From the NCBI RefSeq assembly GCF_023898315.1, contig NC_064619.1, positions 481,533,376 through 481,597,375 on the forward strand: a stretch of 64,000 bases of DNA, read 5' to 3'. This document shows positions 41,577 to 51,944 of the stretch, piece by piece. This DNA comes from Schistocerca nitens. Lineage: Eukaryota; Arthropoda; Insecta; Orthoptera; Acrididae. The notes beneath the pieces are model-generated. The model made no database searches, was not told the DNA's origin, and saw only the letters and a program-made list of their open reading frames with translations. Each line of letters begins with the position of its first letter. Position 1 is the first letter of the stretch. Position numbers and translations under genes: made by a program.

Positions 41577-42360
41577 CACTGCTGATTATTAAAATTACTT
41601 CACCACGTAAGGTAGAAGATAACAAACTTCTACGTATTGTGCGCATATGGTACACAATTAAATTTGTTGGTGACTTCGGGATATAGCGGATACGAAATTT
41701 AGTACACAGGTCTACCAGTTCTGCAAGCAACAATGCTTATAAAGAGGACGGACACCGTGTACAACTGAACTTGCATGACAGATGGTAGAAGCTGCTCCAA
41801 CTTCGTGGTAGAGTTCATCAACCCCATTGGCTGGCGTGTGGTGGTGAGCTAGTCTCTCGGCCACCCATGACACATCTGGATAATGTACTGGCCAGGGCAA
41901 CAGTCAAACAACTTCTTCATCGAGGTAGGTTAGTTCAGCACGGGAAATATGCAGTCCTTCGCTACGCGTTGAAAGATAACGTAACGGTGACCTCAAAAAC
42001 AGCATTAACACATCAGAATTGTAACGTCTGCTGTCCACATTACCATTCATGCGAAGCGCTGGAGGTGACTATATTGTGTTCCCAATGGCATCCGTACAAT
42101 CAGTCTAGAAGGTGGACCAGTGTGACGACGGCGATTGCAACTAGGAGCATTAGTTCTCCTCAGAAGCCCCATTCTCCTCAGAAGCCCCACTCACGAACTG
42201 CTCTAGCGTGGTAATGTGCGTAGTGCCGGGACTCTCGGGAAAGAAGGCGTGATGCGACTCCTGTGTCTAGTATTGAGGTTGTACGTACTATAGTCGGAGC
42301 GCCTCTCTCCACTACCGCATCATAGGAAGCACCAACAGAGATCGTCGCGCTACAGTCCAT
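41577..42360 (-). pseudogene. Tc1-like element remnant
   Basis: On the minus strand the 3' end GTGGTGAAGTAATTTTAATA resembles the inverted repeat of Tc1-D (TGGTGTGGCAATTTTAGTGG). Upstream a transposase C-terminus is recognisable: LPWPVHYPDVSWVAERLAHH, where relatives read LPWPARSPDLSPIENVW, followed by HTPANGVDELYHEVGAAS. The Glu of the triad is lost (PDVSWVAE). Further 5' sequence to about 42360 is probably the same element but too decayed to align by eye. A short duplication CTCAGAAGCCCCA occurs at 42156-42190. Confidence 0.6.
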
Positions 42361-42733
42361 GCTACTCTAGACGTTGTCGCACTGTCCATGTCTTACAAGA
42401 GGAAGGCCTCAGACACGATTCGGCTCTTATTTGGCAAGTGGCTTGTGTACAACCTAAAACGAAAGTATGACATATTTTGACTCAACACGTCTCCCGTCTT
42501 TGAGAAAAGTACCCCTAAAATACATGGCTTGGAATCGATTCAGAATTTACGGTATCAGAAACAGAACATTTTTCATCAATATGTAGGGTGTCTGCAAATT
42601 CATATTTTCCAAGAAATCAAAGAAAGAAACTTTTTCGCTTCTTGCTAACGAACTCATAAGGTACGTGCTGTTAAAAAAACGGCTGCTGGCGTAGAGACCG
42701 AAACATTTGGCTGGGAAGCAGACAACCTGTATT

Positions 42734-42869
42734 CAGCTCTTATTTTCGTTGTGCAGTTTCCTCTGCATAGAGGCTGGTAGCAATAGAAGGATTATTAAGG
42801 TAAGAAAATCAATAAGGAATAATGACAAAGTAGGCAAATAAATTTCTCAAACAACTAGAATTAGGAAGG
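42734..42869. repeat. 136-bp direct repeat, left copy
   Basis: CAGCTCTTATTTTCGTTGTG through TAGAATTAGGAAGG, repeated at 43561-43696 with two mismatches. The two copies bracket an internal LINE fragment. Each junction shares 2 bp with the LINE (GG on this side). Confidence 0.97.
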
Positions 42870-43562
42870 CTCTCCCAAGGCCGTCAGTAGTTCTAATGGA
42901 ATGTTGTCTACTCCCAGGGCCTTGTTTCGACTTAGGTCTTTCAATGCTGTATCAAATTCTTCACGCGGTACAATATCTCCCATTTCATCTTCATCTACAT
43001 CCTCTTCCATTTCCATAATATTGTCCTCAAGAACATCGCCCTTGTATAGTCCCTCTATATACTCTTTCCACCTTTCTGCTTTCCCATCTTTGCTTAGAAC
43101 TGGATTTCCATCTGAGCCCTTGGTATTCATACAAGTGGTTCTCTTTTCTCCAAAGGCCTCTTTAATTTTCCGGTAGGCAGTATCTATCTTACCCCTAGTG
43201 AGGAAAGCCTCTACATCCTTACATTTGTCCTCTAGCCATGTCTGCTTAGCCATTTTGCACTTCCTGTCGATCTCATTTTTGAGACGTTTATATTCCTTTT
43301 TGTCTGCTTCATTTACTGCATTTTCATATTTTCTCCTTTCATTCAGTATTTGTTCTGTCACCCAAGATTTCTACTAGCCCTCGTCTTTTTACCTACTTGA
43401 TCCTCTGCTGCCTTCACTACTTCATCCCTCAGAGCTACCCATTCTTCTTCTACTGTATTTCTTTCCCCCATTCTTGTCAATTGTTCCTTTATGCTCTTCC
43501 TGAAACTCTCTACAACCTCTGGTTCTTTCAGTTTATCCAGGTCCCATCTCCTCAAATTCCCA
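42868..43562 (-). mobile_element. Internal fragment of LINE family 1
   Basis: Matches about 24905-25612 of the LINE at 23514-25826, in the same orientation and with few differences. It is truncated at both ends: it lacks the LINE 3' tail and the endonuclease. Coding pieces: LRRWDLDKLKEPEVVESFR, KEQLTRMGERNTVEEEWVAL (43358-43555), then after a small deletion around 43340-43375 the stretch to ALGVDNIPLELLTALGEP (42861-43361). A normal LINE insertion keeps its 3' end; this one does not. Confidence 0.95.
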
Positions 43563-43696
43563 GCTCTTATTTTCGTTGTGCAGTTTCCTCTGCATTGAGG
43601 CTGGTAGCAATAGAAGGATTATTAAGGCAAGAAAATCAATAAGGAATAATGACAAAGTAGGCAAATAAATTTCTCAAACAACTAGAATTAGGAAGG
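43561..43696. repeat. 136-bp direct repeat, right copy
   Basis: Second copy (134 of 136 bases equal to 42734-42869). The junction with the LINE fragment shares CA. Confidence 0.97.
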
Positions 43697-46070
43697 AATT
43701 AAAATTTTAAGCTTTGTAGTAGAAAAACAATTCCAACCAAGACCGCTGGGAGATGAGCGTTTGGCGCACTTTATCATACAATGGAGGAAAACTAAATCTT
43801 ATCGTAGTCGGTAGTGCACACAAAATAACGCATTCGCGCAAAGCGCAACATTCCGTCACAGCGTCTGCAAAATTGTTGCCTAAAGTTTTAAGTGCTTATA
43901 AGAAACTAATGATTAATATGGTCCTAGCGGCAAACAATAGTTCAATCGTTCAACAATTCGATAAAAATTGTTTACTTCACTTGCTCCAAATCCAGGAAAC
44001 AGAATAATTCAATGTACAGAACATATCTTGAGAACATTTTGAAACCGTATGTAGCTGATAACAAGTTTTGTCTGATACCGGATTGCTGACGTGGACACTT
44101 GTTTATACATGATGAGGCTTAACCGACTTGCACGGTAGAAGCAATACCGCCAGCCATGTGATGTTCACTTTTATCGGTAAGTTAGAAACTTTATTTCGAG
44201 GCGTCAAAATTACAGTGTGCTTCTGGACACCTAGCGTGAACTGCGCAATCGAGAAAGCATTGACGATTCACAGCATACTTCCCGCTCAGCTTTCAGCTTT
44301 CAGCACCGAATCTCCGACAGTGTTACCATATGTGTGGTATGCATTAAAATTAATTCCCTGGAAAAGAAATATTTTAAAATGTAAACCAAGTTTCTTTTCC
44401 TTCGAATCTTCGGAAGGAACGATGTAGCTGCTTTACGACTGCATTCGTTGGACGTTTTTGGTACCGCAGATATATTTCATTCGAATGTTCGTATGAGAAG
44501 TTGCTCGAAGGAAACTGAGGACATGTAACAGTGTAAGTGAAAGAGACATTGTAAATCGACTGGGGTTAAATTTTTAATTCTTTACTAATCCAAGTCGTCT
44601 GAGACATTTATTTACGTACCTTGTTAGTATTCCCTATTGACTTACTTACTTTCATTTCGAAACAAAAAAATTTACAAATAAAAACCCTGCATAATGCCAC
44701 TGGGGAACGAACACAGGTCTCCGCTCCGCAGTCAGACGTCTTGGTCGATAAATAAACTGTGCCAACTCTTACCATTTGAGTATCAAAGCCCCACTGTAAA
44801 AAGTTTCTTTCATCGATTTCTAAGAACCTATCCATTTATATTGATGAAAAGTGCCCTGTTTTCAGTTATTCGCCGGTTCCCGTCACTTCTGAGTCGATTA
44901 CACGTCATGAAGTTTAGGGGTAGTTTTCTAAAAAACGTAGATTATTTGAGCCAAAATATCTAAGAGGCTTTCATTTTAGATTATGCGCGAGCGACATGCC
45001 AAATATGAGCCGAGTCGTTTGGCCTGTTCTTAGTGTAAACAAGCCCACATCATGACTCAAAAAGGTACAGGAATTTGTATCTCCCTGCATTGTCTCTCGA
45101 AGAATATTTCTGTCCTCTCGGCGATATCAGTTTGCAGCCGTAAAAGGACAACATGGTGCTGAGTATGCCCTCACATCCGCATAGATTCCGTATTCACATA
45201 ACAGACGTGGATATCCGAGAGATATGAGCTGTTATACCATGGAGCGACAAACCGCAATCTCTATACGGCACGATTCTGTCGTTTTGGGAAAATGACACCC
45301 GCTGTGCGGGTTGCATAAAATGATATCCGTAGCAGCATTTGAACCACCCTGTATACTGCTCCATGCCTAGTGAGGACAGTAAACAACAATAACACTAATT
45401 CACTCTGGCGGCCGTTCTATCTGTCGTAGATAATTGCAAATCTAATCATTTAAATATCCACCGATGGCGTGTACTGCATGAAGCTATATCGACCATGTCT
45501 TCTCAGTGCTTCACTTTTTCCTGTCAGGCAGTGTAGATGACGTTACTCTTACGTATTTTGTGCGGTTGCTCTGAAATGCTAGTCACTTACGTACCCAAGA
45601 ATGTAGTACACTTGAATCCAATTAGACTTTTCTTGTCTGCAGCTTCTGCGTTGTTTTTGGAAATATAGCGATTAGCATTGTAGTCTGAGCGGCAGTTATC
45701 TCTCAGAAGGAAAATAATGCTATCTGCAGGCGGTGCCGGGGGGTAATTCGGCCCCCGGTATCTGCACCTCGCTTTCAGCGCCAGCAGGCCGCTGCTCAGT
45801 CTTATCTGCCGGCGTCGCGCCGCCTGGCCAGCTCAGTTAATTACGGCGACAGGTGCGAGGGCTCGGCCACCCCTGCTCTGCCCTGGGCCGGATTAACCCA
45901 CCCGACCGCCGCACTGGCTTTGCGACCTCGGCTAAATCCCACTGCACTGCCTTGTTCGGAATCAACGTTCACTTTGTGGAATGACTTCATTGCACCTATT
46001 GTATTTCCTAGGTAACCCAACAGCGTGTAGTTCATATCACAATACCACTTGGATTTTCACTGCACATATA
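43697..46070. other. Unassigned sequence with a GC-rich patch
   Basis: No coding family recognised. 45725-45945 is strongly GC-rich (GGTGCCGGGGGGTAATTCGG and following, GCGTCGCGCCGCCTGGCCAG). GAACCACCCTGTATAC near 45341-45356 resembles a DDE transposon terminus without a partner. Confidence 0.4.
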
Positions 46071-46126
46071 CAATGAGGTGATAATTCTTCCAGTACATAT
46101 GTGGCATACAGCAAACCAGTGCTTAA

Positions 46127-46441
46127 CAGTATTGGTTAAAGACAGACTTGGTTGCATTTAAGTTTTTTATTTTTCAACGATGCGTTTCGCCTTATTTAGG
46201 CATTTTCAGGTTATCTTTTCTAGATGGACGCGAAAGGCACCAAGATCTGCGTAACGCGTTCCCGTCCACAGGAGCGAGTAACAAAGTAAGATGGGGGCTC
46301 AGGTAGTAAGCGTTATGCAGATCTTGGTGCCTCTCGCGTCCATCTAGAAAAGATAACCTGAAGATGCCTAAATAAGGCGAAACGCGTCGTAGAAAAATAA
46401 AAAACTAAAATTCCAAACAAGACTGTTTTTAACCAATACTG
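46127..46441. mobile_element. Fold-back hairpin element
   Basis: Nearly perfect inverted arms of about 130 bp (46127-46257, 46309-46441) around a 51-bp loop. Both start CAGTATTGGTTAAA and share TTTTTTATTTTTC, GCGTTTCGCCTTATTTAGGC, AGGTTATCTTTTCTAGATGG and GCACCAAGATCTGC. No frame. Its right edge overlaps the first bases of Tc1-A copy 2 (CAATACTGAGGTG), so one element may have inserted at the very end of the other. Confidence 0.85.
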
Positions 46442-46720
46442 AGGTGATAATTCATGAGAAAGAGACACGCACATATACAGATGGCTGTAGTACCGTGTAT
46501 GCAAGGTAGAAAAGGGCAGAGCGTTGGCGGGGCTGTCATTTCTACTCATGTGATTTTTGTGAAAAGGTTTCCTACGTGATCAGAACCGTACGACGGGAAC
46601 TGTTTTTGATCGCGCAGTGGTAGTTGAAGATAGAAACATGGGACATTCCATTTCGGAAATCGTGAGGAAATTCAGTATTCCGACATCCACAGTGTCAAGA
46701 GTGTGCCGAGAATACAAAGC

Positions 46721-47207
46721 AGGTGTTGATAGATGTGAAAATGTGTCAGGAAGTCGTTTCTAAAAGTATTTGTATGGAGTGTAGCCATGTATGGAAGTGA
46801 AACATGGACGATAAATAGTTAGGGTAAGAATAGAATAGAAGCTTTCGAAATGTGGTGCTACAGAAGAATGCTGAAGATTAGATAGGTGGATCACATAATT
46901 GATGAGGAGGTATTGAATAGAATTGGGAAGAAGAGGAGTTTGTGGCACAACTTGACTAGAAGAAGGGATCGGTTGGTAGGACATGTTCTGAGGCATCAAG
47001 GGATCACCAATTTAGTATTGGAGGGCAGCGTGGATGGTAAAAATCGTAGAGGGAGACCAAGAGACGAATGCACTAAGCAGATTCAGAAGGATGTAGGTTG
47101 CAGTACGTGCTGGGAGATGAAGCAGCTTGCACAGGACAGAGTAGCATGGAGTAGCTGCATCAAACCAGTCTCAGGACTGAAGACCACAACAACAACCACA
47201 ACAACAA
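46721..47207 (+). mobile_element. LINE family 1, 3' fragment inside Tc1-A
   Basis: About 490 bp: AGTCGTTTCTAAAAGTATTT, MYGSETWTIN-type block, VDHIIDEEVLNRIGKKRSLW (46886-), HVLRHQGITNLVLEGSVDGK, RRGRPRDECTKQIQKDVGC, ending CTGAAGACCACAACAACAAC with a CAA-rich tail. It separates GAATACAAAG from CCTCTCACCAAGG of the Tc1. Exact target duplication not resolved. Confidence 0.92.
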
Positions 47208-47733
47208 CCTCTCACCAAGGAAACGCGGTGGCCGAGGGCCTTCACTTAACGACCTAGAGCAGCGGTGTTTGCGTCGAGTTGTCAGCGTGAAATAACTGCA
47301 GAAATCAATGTGGGACTTAAGACGAACGTATCCGTTAGGACAATGCCGCGAAATGCGGTGTCAATGGGCTACGGTAGCAGAAGACCGATACGAGTGCCTT
47401 TGGCACTACGTCAACTCAGCGCTTCTCCTGGCCTCTCGACCATATCGTTTGGACCGTTGAGGATTCGGAAACTGTGGCCTGGTCACATGACTCAAGATTT
47501 CAGGTGGTAAGAGCTGATTTTAGGGTTCTCGTGTGGCGCAGACTTTAAGAAGTCATGGGCGCAAGTTGTTGCAAGCTGGTGGTGGCACCATAATGAATTG
47601 GACGGGGTTCTTCTGTCCATCTGAAAGGATCATTGACTGGAAATGGCTATGTTCAGCTACCTGAAGATCATTTGCAGCCATTCATGGACGTCATGTTCCC
47701 AAACAACGATTGTATTTTTATGGATGACAGTGC

Positions 47734-47934
47734 TCAAAATGGTTCAAATGGCTCTGAGCACTATGGGACTCAACTGCTGTGGTCATTAGTCCCCTAGAAC
47801 TTAGAACTACTTAAACCTAACTAACCTAAGGACATCACACACATCCATGCCCAAGGCAGGATTCGAACCTGCGACCGTAGCAGTCGCACGGTTCCGGACT
47901 GCGCGCCTAGAACCGCGAGACCACCGCGGCCGGC
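47734..47934 (-). mobile_element. tRNA-derived SINE (SINE1) inside Tc1-A
   Basis: Full-length minus-strand copy. Exact 11-bp target duplication GATGACAGTGC (47723-47733, 47935-47945), which lies on the codons of the second catalytic Asp of the Tc1 transposase. Confidence 0.96.
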
Positions 47935-48261
47935 GATGACAGTGCGCCATATCGCTGGACCACAATAGTTCGGCACTGGTTTGAAGAACATTCTGGACAG
48001 CTCGAGCGAATGATTTGCCTACTTATATCGTTCGACATTAATCCCATCCAACACTTATGGGACATAATCTAGACGACAGTTCGTGCACAAAATCCTGCAG
48101 TGGCAAGAATTTCGTAATTATGGACGGCTATAGAGCCAACATGGGTCAATATTTCCACAGGGGACTTTCAATGACCACGCCACGTCGAACTGCTGCACTA
48201 CGACACGCAAAAAGAGGTCCACAACGATATTAAGAGGTATCACATGACTGACCTCAGTGTA

Positions 48262-49715
48262 GGGAGCTCGAAATTACGAAGTGAACATGTCGCAGTCAAA
48301 CTGTCCGCATCCAGCGAGGGTTATTACTCAACTTGCCTGGCGCTTTTAGTACAACGCTGTACGAGATACTCCTGGACTTCGTAAGGGTACACATGTCGTT
48401 CCTGTTTCCAGAAGATCGGATCTACCCTTATGGATATTTGTTCTAGCGAGTTAGCGTCGCTGACGAGGAAGTCCAATTGTACTAGAAGTGTGCGGCTTGG
48501 CGCCAGCTGTTCAGTTTGGCTCGGAAGTGCGCCTGAGCAAGCCTGCAGGGCAGATTCCCAGCGCTAGCACGACCGTGCATGAAAGTAAATTGGTTTTATG
48601 ACACTGAGTCTGTGCACGCGGTAACCGATTGAGAATAAAAGGCGTTACCTTATGCAGCTGATATTATTTAGCTAATCAGAGAATGATATTAAATGCAGGA
48701 TTATCTTAAGGGTCTTAGTAGCAATGGGAAACTCAATTCAAAAAGTGTTAAGACACGAATGCGATTACAGAAAGAGTGTAATTAGGCTCGTAGGGATAGT
48801 CTTGCTTGTAATTAAACTACAACAAACCGAGCGTTGCCGAATCAGTCTGAACTTCGTTTAAACTGCTCATTGAATACGATTATGGGAACTGAAGGTAGGA
48901 CTCGTGTCACCGTTCTCACGGTTAAGTTCTCAAACTGGCGTGCGTACCTTGGGAGGAATTTCGTCCTGCATGCTGTCGTAACCACCAAGTCTATATAAAG
49001 TCAGGCAGCCAACGTACGTGAGTCAACTTATTATATCTCGTCAGGAATTTTCCACATTGACTTAAAGGTACTACATCTAGGAGCTTATCATACGTTGGAG
49101 AGATGTAATGTAAAAAAGGTACAAATCCTTACTGACCAGTACATCACTAACAAGAAATTATTAAAATAACGGATGCTTGCTGAATACCAAAGTGACTGGG
49201 ACACGGGAAATACAGTAGGCCGGGTACATGGGATTTCCCGAATATCTGTGAAGATTTCAACTAAATCATGTAAACCTTCTAAAAAGGAAGATACATTTTG
49301 TAACACAACGTGACTCTTATCCTGTTTACGTAGATGTAACAGGGTCAGGACACAGAACAACTGTGTATTGGTAGGCATTCATAAAAATACTTTGTTTGAA
49401 TGTGAAATGCGGTATCGACGGCATCTTCGTCGGCCGCACCTAGCGCATCGCGCGCCGCTCACAGCCACGGGGGAGACAGCACTTGTAAACCAACTACCAG
49501 CGCTCCGCCGAACGAATTCGCTCTTTCATTCCTCGCTGTCTCTGATGGGGGAAGCCACATATGAACGCCATCAGAGGACGATAACTATCATGGCCTCCTC
49601 CCTACTACTCTGATTGGTGTGCGTATCATTTTAAGGAGCCGCAATTAGAGTTTCGCTCTCGGACTCAGTGACTCTATAGACGTATGAACTATAGCACAAA
49701 GGCTGCAGTCGTCAT
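48262..49715. other. Unassigned sequence
   Basis: No coding or repeat family recognised. Frames of 81-96 codons at 49088-49378 (minus) and 49368-49613 (plus) have no domain. Confidence 0.4.
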
Positions 49716-49940
49716 TACACAGTCCAGTTACATTAATGCGACGATCTGTCAAAAGCATGAATGACTGCCTCACGCAGCGCAGAGGTGGAGGGAGAGAGTC
49801 AGTGATGTTCTGAAAGCAGCCACATGGATTTGTAGCCTTGCTGATTACAGTGCCACGTCCAGCTACGACATGTTTCTCGACTTAGAATTCATGGTGCAAA
49901 CAGCCCGACCGAAGGGGTCCTAAAAGACACCTGACTGGAT

Positions 49941-50490
49941 TTAAACCCCGTGACCATGGGAGAAGTGTAAACGCATCCTGTTCTCTTCGAAACAAGGACG
50001 TACACTGAGAGCTGTATGGTAAGCTACTTTGTCCTGCAAGTAGACGCCATTATGCCGAAGAAAAACAACCTGCATGTAGGAATGGAGGTGTTCCCCAAAC
50101 GTAGATACATAGCTGTGTTGATTCGTTGTGCCCCCCAGGTTAACGACATCGACCAGGAAATGCCACGAAAACATTCTCGTGTCCATAATGGTCCCTCCTC
50201 CACAGTAGACCCATGCGACAAATGTTGCAGGGCCGTACAAGATAATTCTGTCTGTCCAATAGAGCATAAAACGTAATTCATCTGAAAAAGACACCTGACG
50301 CCACTCAGTGGAACTCCAGATGCGACACTGACTTAAAAATTGCAGCCTTCGTCGTCGATGAACGGCAGCTAGCATGAGTGCATGAACCAGATGCCAACCG
50401 CAGAGGCCCATACGTAGCAACGTTTGCTGAACGTCCGTTGAGAAACTCTTGGTAGCCCTTCGGTTCATCTGGGTGGTCTGTTGGTCAACA
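49941..50490 (-). pseudogene. Tc1-C transposase pseudogene (central to C-terminal part)
   Basis: Open for about 180 codons upstream to the SINE. RRRRLQFLSQCRIWSSTEWR is followed by VSFSDELRFMLYWTD, the first catalytic Asp block (usually FSDESRF). Then GGGTIMDTRMFSWHFLVDVV (usually GGGSVMVWG), HSYMQVVFLRHNGVYLQDKV, where functional proteins have FQQDNAP (Asp kept in QDK), and HTALSVRPCFEENRMRLHF. The Glu block downstream is not recognisable. The N-terminus is displaced by the SINE at 50491. Confidence 0.82.
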
Positions 50491-50688
50491 AAATGGTTCA
50501 AATGGTTCTGAGCACTATGGGACTTAACTTCTGAGGTCATCAGTCCCCTAGAACTTAGAACTACTTAAACCTAATTAACCTAAGGACATCACACACATCC
50601 ATGCCCGAGGCAGGATTCGAACCTGCAACCGTAGCGGTCGCGCGGTTCCAGACTGTAACGCCTAGAACTGCTCGGCCAACACGGGAAG
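50491..50688 (-). mobile_element. tRNA-derived SINE (SINE1) inside Tc1-C
   Basis: Full-length minus-strand copy. Exact 13-bp target duplication CTGTTGGTCAACA (50478-50490, 50689-50701). Confidence 0.96.
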
Positions 50689-51014
50689 CTGTTGGTCAAC
50701 AGTTCGTAGGTCTATTTAGCCGTACATCCCTCTGCGCAGGTGTTGTTCAGCCCTGTGATCTATGGTCCGTGGTGCACCACAGTATCTTCGACGCCGTTTT
50801 TAGATAGTGCCATTTTTCTATCCATGCGAACAGTTTACAAACAGCGGTTTAGGAAATGCCCGAAAGCGAATCATCATGCTCTTTTGATCGTCAGATAAAT
50901 TCCTCCGTTTCCGCATTACAACGACTGCATAGTTTTCCATGTCCCTCGACACGCTTGTGCTGCTACCTGCCGACTGTAAGTGGTTATTGCACGTTACTGC
51001 AAGCTATTTCAGTG

Positions 51015-51263
51015 CCACCGAGCGAGGTGGCGCAGTGGTTAGCACACTGGACTCGCATTCTGGAGGACGACGGTTCAATCCCGTCTCCGGCCATCCTGAT
51101 TTAGGTTTTCCGTGATTTCCCTACATCGCTTCAGGCAAATGCCGGGATGGTTCCTTTGAAAGGGCACGGCCGATTTTCTCCCCCATCCTTCCCTCACCCG
51201 AGCTTGCGCTCCGTCTCCTAAGTCCTCGTTGTCGACGGGACGTTAATCACTAATCTCCTCCTC
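51015..51263 (+). mobile_element. Third tRNA-derived SINE family inside Tc1-C
   Basis: Head CCACCGAGCGAGGTGGCGCA, A box TGGCGCAGTGG, B box GGTTCAATCCC, then a body unlike SINE1 (TTTAGGTTTTCCGTGATTTC, GCCGGGATGGTTCCTTTGAA, GGGCACGGCCGATTTTC), ending CTAATCTCCTCCTC. Exact 11-bp target duplication CTATTTCAGTG (51004-51014, 51264-51274). Confidence 0.93.
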
Positions 51264-51431
51264 CTATTTCAGTGTCGATTGTAAGTGGTTATTGCACGTG
51301 GGCACCGAACATAGGTGGTGGTCACATTAATGTGACTGGACCGTGTAGTTATCAGTGATATACCAGAGTGCATCAGCGTTAAAGCCAGCTTCTTTCAATC
51401 AAGAATGTTATTCCCATTGTAGAGAACTCAG

Positions 51432-51635
51432 CAGAAAAATGGTTCAAATGGCTCTGAGCACTATGGAACTTAACTTCTGAGGTCATCAGTCCCCTAGAAC
51501 TTAGAACTACTTAAACCTAACTAACGTAAGGACATCACACACATCCACGCCCGAGGCAGGATTTGAACCTGCGACCGTAGCGGTCGCGCGGTTCCAGACT
51601 GTAGCTCCTAGAACCGCTCGGCCACACCAGCCGGC
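51432..51635 (-). mobile_element. tRNA-derived SINE (SINE1)
   Basis: Full-length minus-strand copy flanked by AACTCAG (51425-51431 and 51636-51642), probably extended imperfectly (CAGAA/AACAA). It lies about 85 bp outside Tc1-C. Confidence 0.93.
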
Positions 51636-51642
51636 AACTCAG

Positions 51643-51942
51643 AACAACAAAAGGACATACGGCAATAGAAAGTTACGTAAATCTCAGTTATTAAGTCTAC
51701 ACACGGTTAATAAAGTTATTAATATGATGTCTTTTTGTTGATATCTGATCATCTTTATTGATGAACTACCAACACATCATGATCAATATATTGAATTTAG
51801 ATACGGAGTGGACATTTGAGCTGAAGGTGTGTATGGCACACCCCCTAATAAAAATAATGACACATGCTTGATGCATCACTACGACTTATGACAAGATCAA
51901 GATTACGGCTTAGCCTTTCCATGACGCTAGCATTCAAAAATA
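51643..51942. other. Unassigned 300-bp spacer
   Basis: AT-rich; nothing recognised between the SINE and Tc1-B copy 3. Confidence 0.5.
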
Positions 51943-51944
51943 TA

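Larger units (their letters stand above)
46570..48180 (+). pseudogene. Tc1-A transposase pseudogene, copy 2
   Basis: Fragments, with frame breaks: GHSISEIVRKFSIPTSTVSR-like start (about 46640-46700), the stretch after the LINE insertion (RGGRGPSLNDLEQRCLRRVV, 47220-47285), AGGGTIMNWTGF (about 47575-47610, catalytic-domain block), FMDDSA split by the SINE at 47733, and after it HWFEEHSGQLERMICL and INPIQHLWDII (about 47985-48070), where Gln replaces the catalytic Glu of NPIEHLWD. Inactive by several criteria. Confidence 0.8.
46439..48259 (+). mobile_element. Tc1-like transposon family A, copy 2, with nested LINE and SINE
   Basis: Left end CTGAGGTGATAATTCATGAG; right end CACATGACTGACCTCAGTG, which in reverse complement begins CACTGAGGTCAGTCATGTG. 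TA at 46437-46438 and 48260-48261. LINE family 1 (46721-47207) and SINE1 (47734-47934) are inserted. Net length about 1.13 kb. Confidence 0.87.
49718..51345 (-). mobile_element. Tc1-like transposon family C with two nested SINEs
   Basis: Left end CACAGTCCAGTTACATTAAT; right end reverse-complemented CACGGTCCAGTCACATTAAT; TA at 49716-49717 and 51346-51347. Transposase relic on the minus strand. Nested are SINE1 (50491-50688) and another SINE (51015-51263). Net length about 1.16 kb. Confidence 0.9.
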
